Source: Microbacterium hydrocarbonoxydans (GTDB lineage: Bacteria; Actinomycetota; Actinomycetes; Actinomycetales; Microbacteriaceae). From it: a stretch of 64,000 bases of DNA. The DNA is taken from positions 241,893-305,892 of the forward strand of contig NZ_JYJB01000006.1 in NCBI RefSeq assembly GCF_000956475.1, read 5' to 3'. Made by a program: the position numbers and the translations under genes. Within the stretch, counting starts at the first letter, position 1. Every line of letters begins with the position of its first letter. Shown piece after piece: positions 26,627 through 35,386 of this stretch. The notes below the pieces were generated by a model. It worked only from the letters and a program-made list of their open reading frames with translations, did no database searches and had not been told where the DNA came from.

Positions 26627-27093
26627 CAGCGGGTTCCCCAGTTGTACTGGTCCTTGTAGAGGCCGGCGTAGAGCAGGCTCTCGGTGTGCGTCACGCCGGG
26701 AATGGTGCGGATGCGGGTGGCGATGAGCTGCAGCAGATCGTCGTCGTTCTCGCACACCGCCTCGACGACGATGTCGAAGGTGCCGAGTGTCACGACGACG
26801 TAGATGAGGGACTCGATCTCTGCGAGTTGCGCGGCGACCTCGCGCGGATCGCCGACGACGCGGATGCCGATCATCGCCATGCGGTGGAAGCCCAGCTGCA
26901 TCGGATCCGTGACGGCGACGATCTGGATGACCCCTGCCTCGGTCAGGCGCTGCACGCGCTGACGAGTCGCAGCCTCACTGAGTCCGACCGCCCGGCCGAT
27001 CTCCGCATAGGGGCGACGGCCGTCCTCCTGCAGGAGCTCGATGATCTTCTTCGACACGTCGTCGAGAGCGGGCTGCTTTGCTATTGCGGACAT
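26626..27093 (-). CDS. Lrp/AsnC family transcriptional regulator
   Basis: A 155-residue regulator with an N-terminal AsnC helix-turn-helix (LDDVSKKIIELLQEDGRRPYAEIGRAVGLSEAATRQRVQRL in outline) and a C-terminal RAM ligand-binding and oligomerisation domain (AMIGIRVVGDPREVAAQL; GTFDIVVEAVCENDDDLLQLI). It heads an operon with the FAD oxidase and cupin, and is divergent from the aldehyde dehydrogenase gene, so it should sense an amine or amino acid and control both directions. The minus-strand sequence TTGCAT-17 bp-CAATAT ends six bases before the ATG, suggesting a leaderless mRNA. Confidence 0.88.
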   Translation of the reverse strand: MSAIAKQPALDDVSKKIIELLQEDGRRPYAEIGRAVGLSEAATRQRVQRLTEAGVIQIVAVTDPMQLGFHRMAMIGIRVVGDPREVAAQLAEIESLIYVVVTLGTFDIVVEAVCENDDDLLQLIATRIRTIPGVTHTESLLYAGLYKDQYNWGTR

Positions 27094-27111
27094 GTGACGA
27101 TATTGACAGGG

Positions 27112-27137
27112 CTGAATGCCGAATGCAACCGATTCAG
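27112..27137. promoter_or_regulatory. Possible Lrp-type site between divergent genes
   Basis: CTGAAT (27112-27117) and ATTCAG (27132-27137) are inverted around a 14-bp centre, and TGAATGC/CGAATGC (27113-27126) form a near direct repeat. It lies in the 100-bp region between the lrp and aldehyde dehydrogenase starts. Weak, position-based evidence. Confidence 0.3.
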
Positions 27138-27193
27138 TCGTTTTTATCCGAAGTCACCTTCAGATTTCGTCGCCATTGAGCTAGCATCCCACC

Positions 27194-28621
27194 ATGCGCA
27201 CTCTGCAGAACTTCATCGGCGGTCGATACCTGCCCGTACGGGGCAGCTCGATCCTGCCATTGATCGACCCGGCGACGGAGGAGCAGTACGGCCGGCTGCC
27301 TGTCTCGGACGCCGGTGACGTCGACGCGGCGTACGCCGCTGCATCCGCTGCGTTCCCGCTCTGGCGGGATGCCACGCCAGCCGATCGTCAGCTGGCGCTG
27401 TTCCGCATCGCGGATGAGATGCTCGCCCGCTCCGAGGAGTTCGCCGATCTGGAGTCGCAGGACACAGGCAAGCCCCGAGCCACGCTCGTCGCCGATGAGA
27501 TCATGCAGTCCATCGACCAGCTGCGCTTCTTCGCAGGAGCGGCGCGCAGCCTGGAGGGCAGGGCCGCCGGCGAGTATCTCGCGGGGCACACCTCCTTCGT
27601 CCGGCGAGAGCCCGTCGGCGTGATCGGTCAGGTGACACCGTGGAACTACCCGCTGAACATGGCGGTGTGGAAGATCGGCCCCGCTCTCGCCGCAGGCAAC
27701 ACGGTCGTGCTGAAGCCGGCCGAGAGCACACCGCTGTCGACGCTGCTGCTGGCGGAGATCGTGGCGAAGCACACGCCCGCCGGCGTCTTCAACGTCGTGC
27801 TCGGAGACAGGGACACGGGGGTCGCGCTGGTCGAGCATCCGACGCCGCAGATGGTGGCCATCACCGGATCGGTGCGCGCAGGCATGGCCGTGGCGCGCTC
27901 CGCCGCGAACGACGTCAAGCGGGTGCACCTGGAGCTCGGCGGCAAGGCCCCCGCGATCGTGTTCCCCGATGCCTCCGTCGAGAAGGCCGCCGCGGGAATC
28001 GTGACGGGCGCGTTCTTCAACGCCGGGCAGGACTGCACCGCGGCGACGCGCGTGCTCGTGCACCGTTCCCTGCACGACGAGCTGGTCGGCGCGCTCGTGG
28101 CGAAGGCGAAGACGGATGCTCGCACCGGTGGTCCCGGCGAGGAGGGCGTGCTCTACGGTCCGCTCTCGAGCGCCGCCCAGCTCGCGCAGGTGCAGGGCTT
28201 CGTCGACCGGCTGCCCGCGCACGCCGCAGTCGTGGCCGGCGGGTCCCGGCAGGGCGAGCGGGGATACTTCTGGCCCGCCACGATCGTCACGGGCGTGCGG
28301 CAGGACGACGAGGTTGTACAGGGAGAGATCTTCGGGCCGGTGCTGACCGTGCAGGCCTTCGACATCGACGAGGAGGCACTCGCGATGGCCAATGGCGTGC
28401 CGTTCGCGCTCGCAGCATCCGTCTGGACCACCGATCACGCCCGCGCCATGCGCTTCTCCCGCGATCTCGACTTCGGGTGCGTATGGATCAACACGCACAT
28501 CCCGTTCGTCTCCGACATGCCCCACGGGGGGTTCAAGCACTCCGGCTACGGCAAGGACCTGTCGCAGTACGGCTTCGACGACTACACGCGCATCAAGCAC
28601 GTGATGACCGCGCTGGACTGA
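27194..28621 (+). CDS. Gamma-aminobutyraldehyde dehydrogenase (PatD/YdcW-like)
   Basis: A 475-residue NAD-dependent aldehyde dehydrogenase with Glu247 in LELGGKAP and the nucleophile Cys281 in GQDCTAATR. The C-terminus GGFKHSGYGKDLSQYGFDDY followed by TRIKHVM is the distinctive ending of YdcW/PatD enzymes, which oxidise 4-aminobutanal from putrescine to GABA. Full family length. It is divergent from lrp and the FAD amine oxidase; together they form an amine-to-GABA route. Betaine-aldehyde-type substrates cannot be excluded. ATG start; the upstream gap holds the candidate Lrp site. Confidence 0.85.
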   Translation: MRTLQNFIGGRYLPVRGSSILPLIDPATEEQYGRLPVSDAGDVDAAYAAASAAFPLWRDATPADRQLALFRIADEMLARSEEFADLESQDTGKPRATLVADEIMQSIDQLRFFAGAARSLEGRAAGEYLAGHTSFVRREPVGVIGQVTPWNYPLNMAVWKIGPALAAGNTVVLKPAESTPLSTLLLAEIVAKHTPAGVFNVVLGDRDTGVALVEHPTPQMVAITGSVRAGMAVARSAANDVKRVHLELGGKAPAIVFPDASVEKAAAGIVTGAFFNAGQDCTAATRVLVHRSLHDELVGALVAKAKTDARTGGPGEEGVLYGPLSSAAQLAQVQGFVDRLPAHAAVVAGGSRQGERGYFWPATIVTGVRQDDEVVQGEIFGPVLTVQAFDIDEEALAMANGVPFALAASVWTTDHARAMRFSRDLDFGCVWINTHIPFVSDMPHGGFKHSGYGKDLSQYGFDDYTRIKHVMTALD

Positions 28622-28649
28622 CTCCGGGAACGCTGCGGGGGTCGCCGGC

Positions 28650-29360
28650 TCAGGGCTCCTCACGCTGCGTCTGCATCGCCTCCATCGCGGCAGACGACTC
28701 GGCGACGATCGCGCGCATGGCCGCCTCGGCGGCACCAGGATCCCGCGCCTGCACGCTCGCGGCGACCTCGGCGTGCAGCCGGAGCGCCTCGGGGTCGGCC
28801 GTTCGCGGCATCAGCGCGTGATGCGTGCGGCCCTCGAGGACGGCCAGGACCATCGGCGCGAGGCTGCTCAGCATGATGTTGCCCGAGGCCTGGAGCAGTG
28901 TGGTGTGGAAGGCGATGTCATGCGCGAGATACTCCTCGGCGTTCGCCGAGCGCGAGGTCGAGGACATCCCCACGATGGATGCGGTCAGCGCCCCGCACTG
29001 CTCGGGGGTCGCGTGCGTCGCGGCGAGGCGGGCGGCCACGGGCTCCACCGCGCCGCGCAGCTCGCTCAGACTCTGCAGCAGTTCGGCGCGCCCAGGGCCG
29101 TCCAGCCGCCAGCGCAGCACCCTCTCGTCGTAGGGGCTCCATGCCTCGGGCGGCTGCACGAGGATGCCGACGCGCTGCCGGGATGCGACCAGGCCGAGGG
29201 ATTCGAGGACGCGTACGGCTTCGCGGATCGCGCTGCGGGAGGCATTGAACTCGGAAACCGCCTCGTCCATGATGATCCTGCTGCCGGGCGCGCGGCGACC
29301 GGCGCCGATGTCGGCACCCCATCGCTCGACGATCACGTCGTGCAGTGCGTTCTGGGCCAT
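28650..29360 (-). CDS. GntR (FadR subfamily) regulator, probable gluconate repressor
   Basis: A 236-residue regulator with a GntR winged helix at the N-terminus (SRIIMDEAVSEFNASRSAIREAVRVLESLGLV in outline) and an FCD ligand domain (AHDIAFHTTLLQASGN; LRLHAEVAASVQARD with metal-binding histidines). It is divergent from a GntP-type permease and gluconokinase, so repression of gluconate uptake and phosphorylation, relieved by gluconate or its phosphate, is the natural role. A 15-bp palindrome lies in the shared promoter region. Its stop faces the end of the aldehyde dehydrogenase gene. Confidence 0.85.
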   Translation of the reverse strand: MAQNALHDVIVERWGADIGAGRRAPGSRIIMDEAVSEFNASRSAIREAVRVLESLGLVASRQRVGILVQPPEAWSPYDERVLRWRLDGPGRAELLQSLSELRGAVEPVAARLAATHATPEQCGALTASIVGMSSTSRSANAEEYLAHDIAFHTTLLQASGNIMLSSLAPMVLAVLEGRTHHALMPRTADPEALRLHAEVAASVQARDPGAAEAAMRAIVAESSAAMEAMQTQREEP

Positions 29361-29438
29361 GTGCCCACAGTAGAAGTAAGGCCCGATGTTTGGGTGAGGA
29401 AAACGAGAAAAGACAAGTATTCTCGATCCTTCTCTTGT

Positions 29439-29453
29439 AATAATCGGATTATT
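29439..29453. promoter_or_regulatory. Palindromic GntR-type operator
   Basis: AATAATC and GATTATT are perfect inverted repeats around a single G. The site sits midway between the divergent GntR gene and the gluconate permease gene in an AT-rich 166-bp gap, and is the best candidate for the GntR operator. Confidence 0.6.
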
Positions 29454-29526
29454 CAGTTACCGTTCTCTTAAATATCAGACGGAAGCGCAGTGGCTCTCGG
29501 ACAGTGCTTCCCCCACGGGAGGAACA

Positions 29527-30933
29527 ATGATGGTTCCCTTGACACTCTTGCCGATGGCAGATCCGGCGCCGATCGTCCCGGTAGGGCCGGATGCTCAGCT
29601 GATCACCGCCGCGGTCGTCGGCTTCGCGCTGATCATCGTCATGATCACCTGGCTGAAGGTGCACCCCTTCCTTGCGCTGACGCTGGGCGCGCTGGGCGTT
29701 GCGGCCGCAGCGGGGATGGCTCCTGCGCAGTCGCTGACCAGCTTCGCGAACGGCTTCGGCTCGACCATGGGCGGGGTCGGCGTGCTGATCGCGCTCGGCG
29801 CGATGTACGGAAAGCTGCTCGCGGACTCGGGCGGTGCCGATCGTATCGTCGACACCCTCGTCGCACGCTCCACACCGCGGTCCCTGCCGTGGACCATGGG
29901 GCTCGTCGGAGCGGTGATCGGCCTGCCGATGTTCTTCGAGATCGGCCTCGTGCTTCTCATCCCGGTGATCATCCTGGTGGCGCGTCGATCCGGCGTCGCC
30001 CTCATGAAGATCGCCATCCCGACCCTCGCGGGACTCTCCGCGATGCACGGCCTCGTCCCGCCGCACCCCGGCCCCCTCATCGCGATCGACGCGCTCGGCG
30101 CGAACCTGGGCCTCACGCTCGCCTTCGGCGTGCTGATCGCCATCCCGACCGTCATCATCGCGGGCCCCGTCTTCAGCGGCTTCGCGGCGAAGTGGGCGCC
30201 GGTCCCGGTTCCCGACATGTTCCTCACCGCCGAGGACAAGGGCGAGGACGTCACGCAGCGCCCGCGTCCCTCGTTCGGCGCCGCGCTGGCCAGCATCCTC
30301 CTCCCCGTCGTCCTGATGATGGGCAAGGCGCTCGCCGCGATCATCGCGCCCGAGTCGACCGATCTCTGGAAGCAGACCATCGACTTCGCCGGCACCCCGA
30401 CGATCGCGCTGCTGGTCACCCTGATCTTCGGCATCTTCGTGCTCGGTGCCGGCGGCAGGATGAACCGCAAGACGATCGCCGAGTCGCTCGAGAGCAGCCT
30501 TCCGCCGATCGCGGGCATCCTGCTGATCGTCGGCGCCGGCGGCGCATTCAAGCAGGTGCTCATCGACACCGGCATCGGCGAGGTCATCACGCGGGCTGTG
30601 CTCGACAGCGGCATCTCCGTACTGCTGCTCGGCTGGATCGTCGCCGTGCTCGTGCGCGTCGCGACGGGATCCGCGACGATCGCCACGATCACCGCCGCGG
30701 GGCTTATGACCTCCGCCGCCGCCACGCTCTCGGGCCCGGAGGTCGCCCTCCTCGTGCTCGCGATCGGATCCGGATCGGTGTTCCTCTCGCACGTGAACGA
30801 CGCCGGATTCTGGCTCGTCAAGCAGTACCTCGGCACGAACCTCCCGCAGACGTTCAAGACGTGGACCGTGCTGGAGTGCCTGATCTCCGTCACCGGCCTC
30901 GTCGGCGTGCTGCTGCTGGATCTGGTGGTCTGA
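29527..30933 (+). CDS. GntP family gluconate:H+ symporter
   Basis: A 468-residue membrane carrier with about 12-14 hydrophobic segments. GMPxFFE-like GLPMFFEIGLVLLIPVI, HGLVPPHPGPLIAI, GAGGAFKQVLIDTGIG and SHVNDAGFWLVKQYL are hallmarks of the GntP/GntT gluconate permease family. Start is the first of two ATGs with GGGAGGAACA upstream. Its stop shares a base with the gluconokinase start (TGATG). Imported gluconate is phosphorylated by the next gene product to enter the pentose phosphate pathway. Confidence 0.92.
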   Translation: MMVPLTLLPMADPAPIVPVGPDAQLITAAVVGFALIIVMITWLKVHPFLALTLGALGVAAAAGMAPAQSLTSFANGFGSTMGGVGVLIALGAMYGKLLADSGGADRIVDTLVARSTPRSLPWTMGLVGAVIGLPMFFEIGLVLLIPVIILVARRSGVALMKIAIPTLAGLSAMHGLVPPHPGPLIAIDALGANLGLTLAFGVLIAIPTVIIAGPVFSGFAAKWAPVPVPDMFLTAEDKGEDVTQRPRPSFGAALASILLPVVLMMGKALAAIIAPESTDLWKQTIDFAGTPTIALLVTLIFGIFVLGAGGRMNRKTIAESLESSLPPIAGILLIVGAGGAFKQVLIDTGIGEVITRAVLDSGISVLLLGWIVAVLVRVATGSATIATITAAGLMTSAAATLSGPEVALLVLAIGSGSVFLSHVNDAGFWLVKQYLGTNLPQTFKTWTVLECLISVTGLVGVLLLDLVV

Positions 30934-31523
30934 TGGAGACTTCGACGAACGATACGACCGCAGACTCGAACGAGGTCGACCCGCCCATCGTGCTGGTGGT
31001 GATGGGAGTCTCCGGATCGGGCAAGTCGACCGTGGCCGGAATGCTTGCCGGACGCCTCGGGTGGGACCTCGAAGAGGGCGACGACCTGCACCCCGCTGCG
31101 AACGTGGAGAAGATGGCCGCGGGTGTGCCCCTCACCGACGAGGACCGCTGGCCGTGGCTCGACAAGATCTCGGCCTGGATCCAGCTGCACACGGCGTCGG
31201 GGACGCCGGGCATCATCACCTGCTCTGCGCTGCGGCGCGTCTACCGCGACCGGCTGAGCGGCCCGGGGGTGGCGTTCGTGCACCTCGACGGCTCGCGCGA
31301 CACGATCGCGACGCGCCTCAGCAACAGGCTCGACCATTTCATGCCGCAGAGCCTGCTCGGCTCGCAGTTCGCCACGCTCGAGCCGCTCGAGCCTGACGAG
31401 AACGGCATCGTCGTCGAGCTCAGCCGCGGACCGAAGGACGAGGTGAAGGAGATCATGCGCCGCCTCCACCTCGCCGCGCTCCCGGCTCCCGTGTACACCG
31501 ACGAGGGTCTGCTGGCCGACTGA
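30933..31523 (+). CDS. gntK: Gluconokinase
   Basis: A 196-residue P-loop kinase making 6-phosphogluconate from gluconate and ATP. Walker A is GVSGSGKST (residues 25-33), followed by LEEGDDLHPAANVEKMAAGVPLTDEDRWPWL in outline and the substrate-site segment CSALRRVYRDRL, all classic GntK features. The first ~17 residues are an extra acidic tail. ATG 30933 overlaps the permease stop by one base, indicating coupled translation. A long hairpin terminates the operon eight bases after the stop. Confidence 0.93.
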   Translation: METSTNDTTADSNEVDPPIVLVVMGVSGSGKSTVAGMLAGRLGWDLEEGDDLHPAANVEKMAAGVPLTDEDRWPWLDKISAWIQLHTASGTPGIITCSALRRVYRDRLSGPGVAFVHLDGSRDTIATRLSNRLDHFMPQSLLGSQFATLEPLEPDENGIVVELSRGPKDEVKEIMRRLHLAALPAPVYTDEGLLAD

Positions 31524-31530
31524 ACACCGC

Positions 31531-31574
31531 GCGATGCGGCGGCCGGAGGAGACGCCCTCCGGTCGCCGCATCGC
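31531..31574 (+). terminator. Terminator of the gluconate operon
   Basis: A 19-bp stem: 31531-31549 (GCGATGCGGCGGCCGGAGG) pairs with 31556-31574, with one G-U pair and a six-base loop. It directly follows the gluconokinase stop. Confidence 0.75.
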
Positions 31575-31657
31575 GGCATCCTCGGATCACGCGGACCGTC
31601 GACATGTATGACGCGATGTGTCAGGCTGGTCGGACGTCGATCCCGGGGGGAATCACC

Positions 31658-32791
31658 ATGGCACGTCCGATCGCCGGACCGCAGTCGCTGCTGAGGATCC
31701 TGAACGGACGGGCCATCCTCGAGACCCTGGCTCGCCGGGGGCCGCTGACCCGTGCCGAGCTCATGGCCGCCACAGGTCTCTCCCGCACCGCGGTGACGCA
31801 GGTGCTGCGCATGCTCGAGAGCGCCGACGCGGTCACCCCCGCGGGAGTCGACCGCGACACCCGCGGACCGGCAGCGGGGCGCGTCGCCCTGCATCCGCTT
31901 CTGGGGCTGGCGGCCGCCGTGCACGTCGATCACCACGCCGCCCACGTCACTCTCGTCGACCCCACCGGCGCGGTGCGCGCCGAGCAGCACGCACCCTTTC
32001 CGCCGCACATGGACCGCGTCGAGCACATCGTCGCGCTCGTGGAGTCGTGCCGCGCGCTCGCGAAGGGACCGCTGCACCTCGCCGTCGTCGGCGTGCCCGG
32101 AATCGTCACGGCCGACGGCGGCATCCGAGACGATCAGGGCCCAGACGGCGGCGTCTTCCGCTCGGCGCTCTCGACGCTGCTCGGCTGCCCGGTGCGCGTC
32201 GAGAACGACGTCAACCTCGCCGCACTGGCAGAGCTCACCTCGGGTGCCGGCGCGCAGCTCGCCAGCTTCGTGCTGATGCTGTTCGATGACGGCCTGGGCG
32301 GAGGCATCGTGATCGACGGTGCGCTGCACCGGGGCTTCGCCGGGGTCGCGGGCGAGATCATGTACCTGCCGCAGACGCCGCTGCCGGTCGGCGCCCCCGT
32401 GCTGAGCGACGAGGTCGTCGGCGATCTCGCTCTCGTGCACGGCCGCGATCCGCAGGCCACCGTCGATCAGCACCTCGACGCCGCCGCCGGCGGCGACGAG
32501 GCCGCTCTCGCGATGGCGGCCGAGATGGGACGCCGGATCACCCTCGCCGCGGGCAGCGTGGCCCTCATCGTGGACCCCGAGGCGTTCATCCTCGCCGGCA
32601 CGGCCGCCCATCCGGTCCTGGTCGACTCGGTGCGAAAGGTCGCCGATGCCTTCGCCGCCCAGCTGCCGATGCGCTTCCTGGTCTCGGAGTTCGGCCCAGA
32701 GGCTCCGCTGGTCGGCGCGATCGGCGAGGCGACGTCGGCGCTTCGCGCCGCGGTGTTCACCAGCATCGTTCCGGATCGGAGCGGCCGGTGA
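31658..32791 (+). CDS. ROK family transcriptional regulator
   Basis: A 377-residue NagC/XylR-type protein. The N-terminal winged helix is RGPLTRAELMAATGLSRTAVTQVLRML in outline and the ROK sugar-kinase-like domain follows with VGVPGIVTADGG, VENDVNLAALAE and GLGGGIVIDGALHRGFAGVAGEI. The usual ROK zinc Cys motif is not evident. It probably regulates the deacetylase and transporter genes it overlaps, sensing an N-acetylated or related sugar. ATG 31658 was chosen because GGGGGG lies seven bases upstream; the frame is open to 31604. Confidence 0.85.
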   Translation: MARPIAGPQSLLRILNGRAILETLARRGPLTRAELMAATGLSRTAVTQVLRMLESADAVTPAGVDRDTRGPAAGRVALHPLLGLAAAVHVDHHAAHVTLVDPTGAVRAEQHAPFPPHMDRVEHIVALVESCRALAKGPLHLAVVGVPGIVTADGGIRDDQGPDGGVFRSALSTLLGCPVRVENDVNLAALAELTSGAGAQLASFVLMLFDDGLGGGIVIDGALHRGFAGVAGEIMYLPQTPLPVGAPVLSDEVVGDLALVHGRDPQATVDQHLDAAAGGDEAALAMAAEMGRRITLAAGSVALIVDPEAFILAGTAAHPVLVDSVRKVADAFAAQLPMRFLVSEFGPEAPLVGAIGEATSALRAAVFTSIVPDRSGR

Positions 32792-33711
32792 TCTCCGATC
32801 TCGCCGATCGCCTCGGCCTCGCGCCGGGGGCGCGCGCGATCATCATCAACGCGGATGACTTCGGCATGTGCCATGCCGCGAACACGGCGATCTCCGGGCT
32901 GCTGGATGCGGGAGCTGCGGACTCGGCGACCATCATGGTGCCGTGTGCGTGGTCGCCGGAGGCGCTCGCGTTCGCCGCCTCGCGCACCGACCTCGACGTC
33001 GGCGTGCATCTGGTGCTCACCAGCGAATGGCGCCGTTACCGCTGGCGCCCGCTCACGGGGACGGCCACGACGCTGGTCGACGCCGACGGGTTCTTCCCGG
33101 TCGACGTCGTCTCGGTCGAGCAGCTCGCCTCGGAGGCCGACGTCGAGGCGGAGCTCGGCGCCCAGCTGCAGGCTGCTCTCGATGCCGGGGTCGATGTGAC
33201 ACACCTCGACAACCACATGGGCTCGGTGTACGGACTCGCCACAGGGCGCGACTTCCTCACCCCGGTGCTCGGCCTCGCCGCACGGCACGGACTGCCGTTC
33301 CGGCTGCCTCGGAGCATGGACGGCGTGGGCGTGGATGCCGGACTCCAGCACCTGCTCGACCGTGCCACCGCGGCGGCAGATGCCCTCGGCGTGGAGATCA
33401 TCGATCGGCTGTGGTCGCATCCCTTCGAACTCGTCGGGGAGGGAACCCCGCAGGAGGAGACCTACGAGCAGATGCGCGATGGATTCATCGGCCTGCTGCG
33501 CGCGGTGCCCGCCGGCGTCACCGAGATCTACGTGCATCCGATGGTCGACGACGATGAGCTGCGCGCCGCTGTCGACTTCGCCGCGGCCAAGCGCGGATAC
33601 GAGCGCCGCCTGCTGACGGATCCGGCGGTGCTCCAGGCCATTGCGGATGAGGGTCTCGTGCGCATCGGCTGGCGGAGCCTGCGTGATCTGCAGCGGGCTG
33701 CGGCGCGGTGA
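32788..33711 (+). CDS. ChbG/YdjC-type carbohydrate deacetylase
   Basis: A 307-residue enzyme of the YdjC family. NADDFGMCHAAN holds the metal-binding Asp, THLDNHMGSVY provides the metal-binding His residues and IYVHPMVDD the C-terminal His, so the active site looks intact. ChbG removes an acetyl group from diacetylchitobiose or related N-acetyl sugars. The GTG start overlaps the ROK regulator stop (GTGA), and its own stop overlaps the transporter start the same way, so all three are co-translated. Chito-oligosaccharide or another N-acetylated disaccharide is the inferred substrate. Confidence 0.85.
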   Translation: MISDLADRLGLAPGARAIIINADDFGMCHAANTAISGLLDAGAADSATIMVPCAWSPEALAFAASRTDLDVGVHLVLTSEWRRYRWRPLTGTATTLVDADGFFPVDVVSVEQLASEADVEAELGAQLQAALDAGVDVTHLDNHMGSVYGLATGRDFLTPVLGLAARHGLPFRLPRSMDGVGVDAGLQHLLDRATAAADALGVEIIDRLWSHPFELVGEGTPQEETYEQMRDGFIGLLRAVPAGVTEIYVHPMVDDDELRAAVDFAAAKRGYERRLLTDPAVLQAIADEGLVRIGWRSLRDLQRAAAR

Positions 33712-35048
33712 GCGACCCGACCCGGCCTCGCGGCCTCGCCGGCATCCGCGATCGCCGTCTCGATGCCGCGCCGACGCGCGCGCAGTCGATCGCCTTCGGA
33801 GCATCCGGCTTCCCCACCCAGCTGATGGCGCAGACGTTCTCGGCCTTCGCCGTGTACTTCTACGTGACGCACCTCGGCGTGCCGCCGGCATGGGTGGCCG
33901 GAGCGATGATCGCCCACGGCATCCTGAACGCCGTGCTGAATCCCGTCGTCGGCGCGCTCTCCGACCGCATCCGCACACCGTGGGGCCGGCGCATCCCGTG
34001 GATCGGACTCGGCATCGTGCCGCTCGTGGTCGCGTTCGCGCTGGTGTGGATGCCTCCCGCGCTGTCGCCGGCGGGCGCGATCGTGTGGTTCCTCGTCGTC
34101 GTTGCGCTCTACGACATCGCATTCGTCGTGGTGGTGCTGAACATCTCGGCGCTGTTCCCGGAGATCTTCCGCACCACGGCGGAACGCGCGCGCGGCAATG
34201 TACCGAGGCAGATCTTCGCGATCCTGGGCATGGTGCTCGGCACGGCCGGCGCCCCCGCGCTGTACGGATCGATCGGCTGGCCCGGCATGGCTCTCGTGCT
34301 GAGCGCGGTGTGCCTCGTGCTGCTGGTGTGGTCGTTCGTCGGCGGGATGATCGAGCGGACGGTTCCCGAGGCGGCATCGGAGGCGATGACCTGGGTCGGT
34401 CAGATGCGGTTCACATTCGCGAATCGGGCGTTCGTGCCCTACGTGCTCGGCTCGCTCTTCGTGCAGACCTCCGTCGCGGTGATCCTCGCGGCGATCCCGT
34501 TCTACGTGCGCTACTCGCTGCACGGTGCGGAAGGCGAGGGCAGCGTCCTGCTCGGCGCGATCTTCGTCACGGCGATTCCGTCGATCGTGCTGTGGAGCGC
34601 GGTCGTCAGGCGCACGTCACCGCGCACGGCTGTGCTCTGGAGCGTCGGCGTGTTCGGTGTGGCGGTGCTCGGCTATCTGCTGCCCGTGTCGGTGCTCGCC
34701 GCCGCACTGGTCGGAGTGGCGGTGGGAGTCGGCGTGGGAGGGCTGCTGCAGCTCCTCGAGGTGATGCTGGGACAGATCATCGACGAGGATGCCGTGCGCA
34801 CCGGGCACCGGCGCGAGGGCGCCTACTTCGGCGTCAACGGGTTCGTGGTGCGCGGCTCGGTCGTGCTGCAGGCCGTCGTCGCCGCCGTGGTGCTGACGGC
34901 GTCGGGCTTCGACGCCTCGCTCGACGAGGCCCAGCCCGACACGGTCGACGGCGGCATCCGCATCATGCTGGCGGTCGTGCCGCTCGGCTTCACGGCGCTC
35001 GCCTGGCTGTGCTTCTGGCTCTACCCGATCAGGTCCCGCGACCTCTGA
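33708..35048 (+). CDS. GPH family (MFS) glycoside transporter
   Basis: A 446-residue carrier with about 12 membrane segments, of the glycoside-pentoside-hexuronide type: QSIAFGASGFPTQLMAQTFSAF, NPVVGALSDRIRTPWGRRIPWIGLG and FPEIFRTTAERARGNVPRQIF in outline are the family-typical stretches. It should import the sugar deacetylated by the preceding gene product in symport with protons or sodium. The GTG start overlaps the deacetylase stop by four bases. A short GC hairpin follows the gene. Confidence 0.85.
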   Translation: MSDPTRPRGLAGIRDRRLDAAPTRAQSIAFGASGFPTQLMAQTFSAFAVYFYVTHLGVPPAWVAGAMIAHGILNAVLNPVVGALSDRIRTPWGRRIPWIGLGIVPLVVAFALVWMPPALSPAGAIVWFLVVVALYDIAFVVVVLNISALFPEIFRTTAERARGNVPRQIFAILGMVLGTAGAPALYGSIGWPGMALVLSAVCLVLLVWSFVGGMIERTVPEAASEAMTWVGQMRFTFANRAFVPYVLGSLFVQTSVAVILAAIPFYVRYSLHGAEGEGSVLLGAIFVTAIPSIVLWSAVVRRTSPRTAVLWSVGVFGVAVLGYLLPVSVLAAALVGVAVGVGVGGLLQLLEVMLGQIIDEDAVRTGHRREGAYFGVNGFVVRGSVVLQAVVAAVVLTASGFDASLDEAQPDTVDGGIRIMLAVVPLGFTALAWLCFWLYPIRSRDL

Positions 35049-35386
35049 GGCGCCGCCCGTTCGGGCGGGTGCGTGGTGTGGTCGCCTTCTCCTGGGAGGG
35101 CGGCAGTTTCGCGCACGCGGATGTCAGGAACGGGGTGCGGACATTCGCGAGGTGCGTCTTGTGGTCGCCGTTTCGCTGGAGGGCGACAGCTTCGCGCACG
35201 CGGATGCCGGCGGCATGCCGACCCCTCGGGGCCCCGGCATCCGTACCTCGCGAGGCGCAGCATCTCGCCCCCAGCACGCGAGGCGCAGGGATCGCCTTTT
35301 TCCGGCAAATCGGGAAAGGGGCCCCGCTTGCGGGGAAAGGGTCCCCGCTCTTTGCCGGAAAAGGCGATCCCGGAGCCGGGGACGGA
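35049..35386. repeat. Non-coding region with 83-bp-period direct repeat and a large inverted repeat
   Basis: This 338-bp gap between convergent genes has no convincing gene. A ~48-bp segment beginning TGTGGTCGCC occurs at 35077-35124 and, diverged, at 35160-35208. Further on, 35288-35309 pairs with 35351-35371 (GGGATCGCC...CCGGCAAA against its complement, one unpaired T), and the 41-bp centre itself contains GGGGCCCC/GCGGGG-type pairing. The inverted repeat could be a bidirectional terminator or a mobile palindrome. Confidence 0.6.
35053..35068 (+). terminator. Short GC hairpin after the GPH transporter gene
   Basis: CCGCCCG (35053-35059) and CGGGCGG (35062-35068) pair four bases after the stop codon. 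Compact stem; likely part of the transcription end. Confidence 0.45.

Noticed and set aside
29595..31571. Minus-strand open frame (658 codons) opposite the gluconate permease and kinase
   Set aside because: No recognisable domain and it lies entirely opposite two textbook genes.
31604..31657. Longer N-terminus for the ROK regulator
   Set aside because: The ATG at 31658 has a strong GGGGGG Shine-Dalgarno at correct spacing and the family homology starts there.
34617..34808. Small minus-strand open frame inside the GPH transporter gene
   Set aside because: His-rich shadow with no start signal, fully inside a transporter gene on the other strand.
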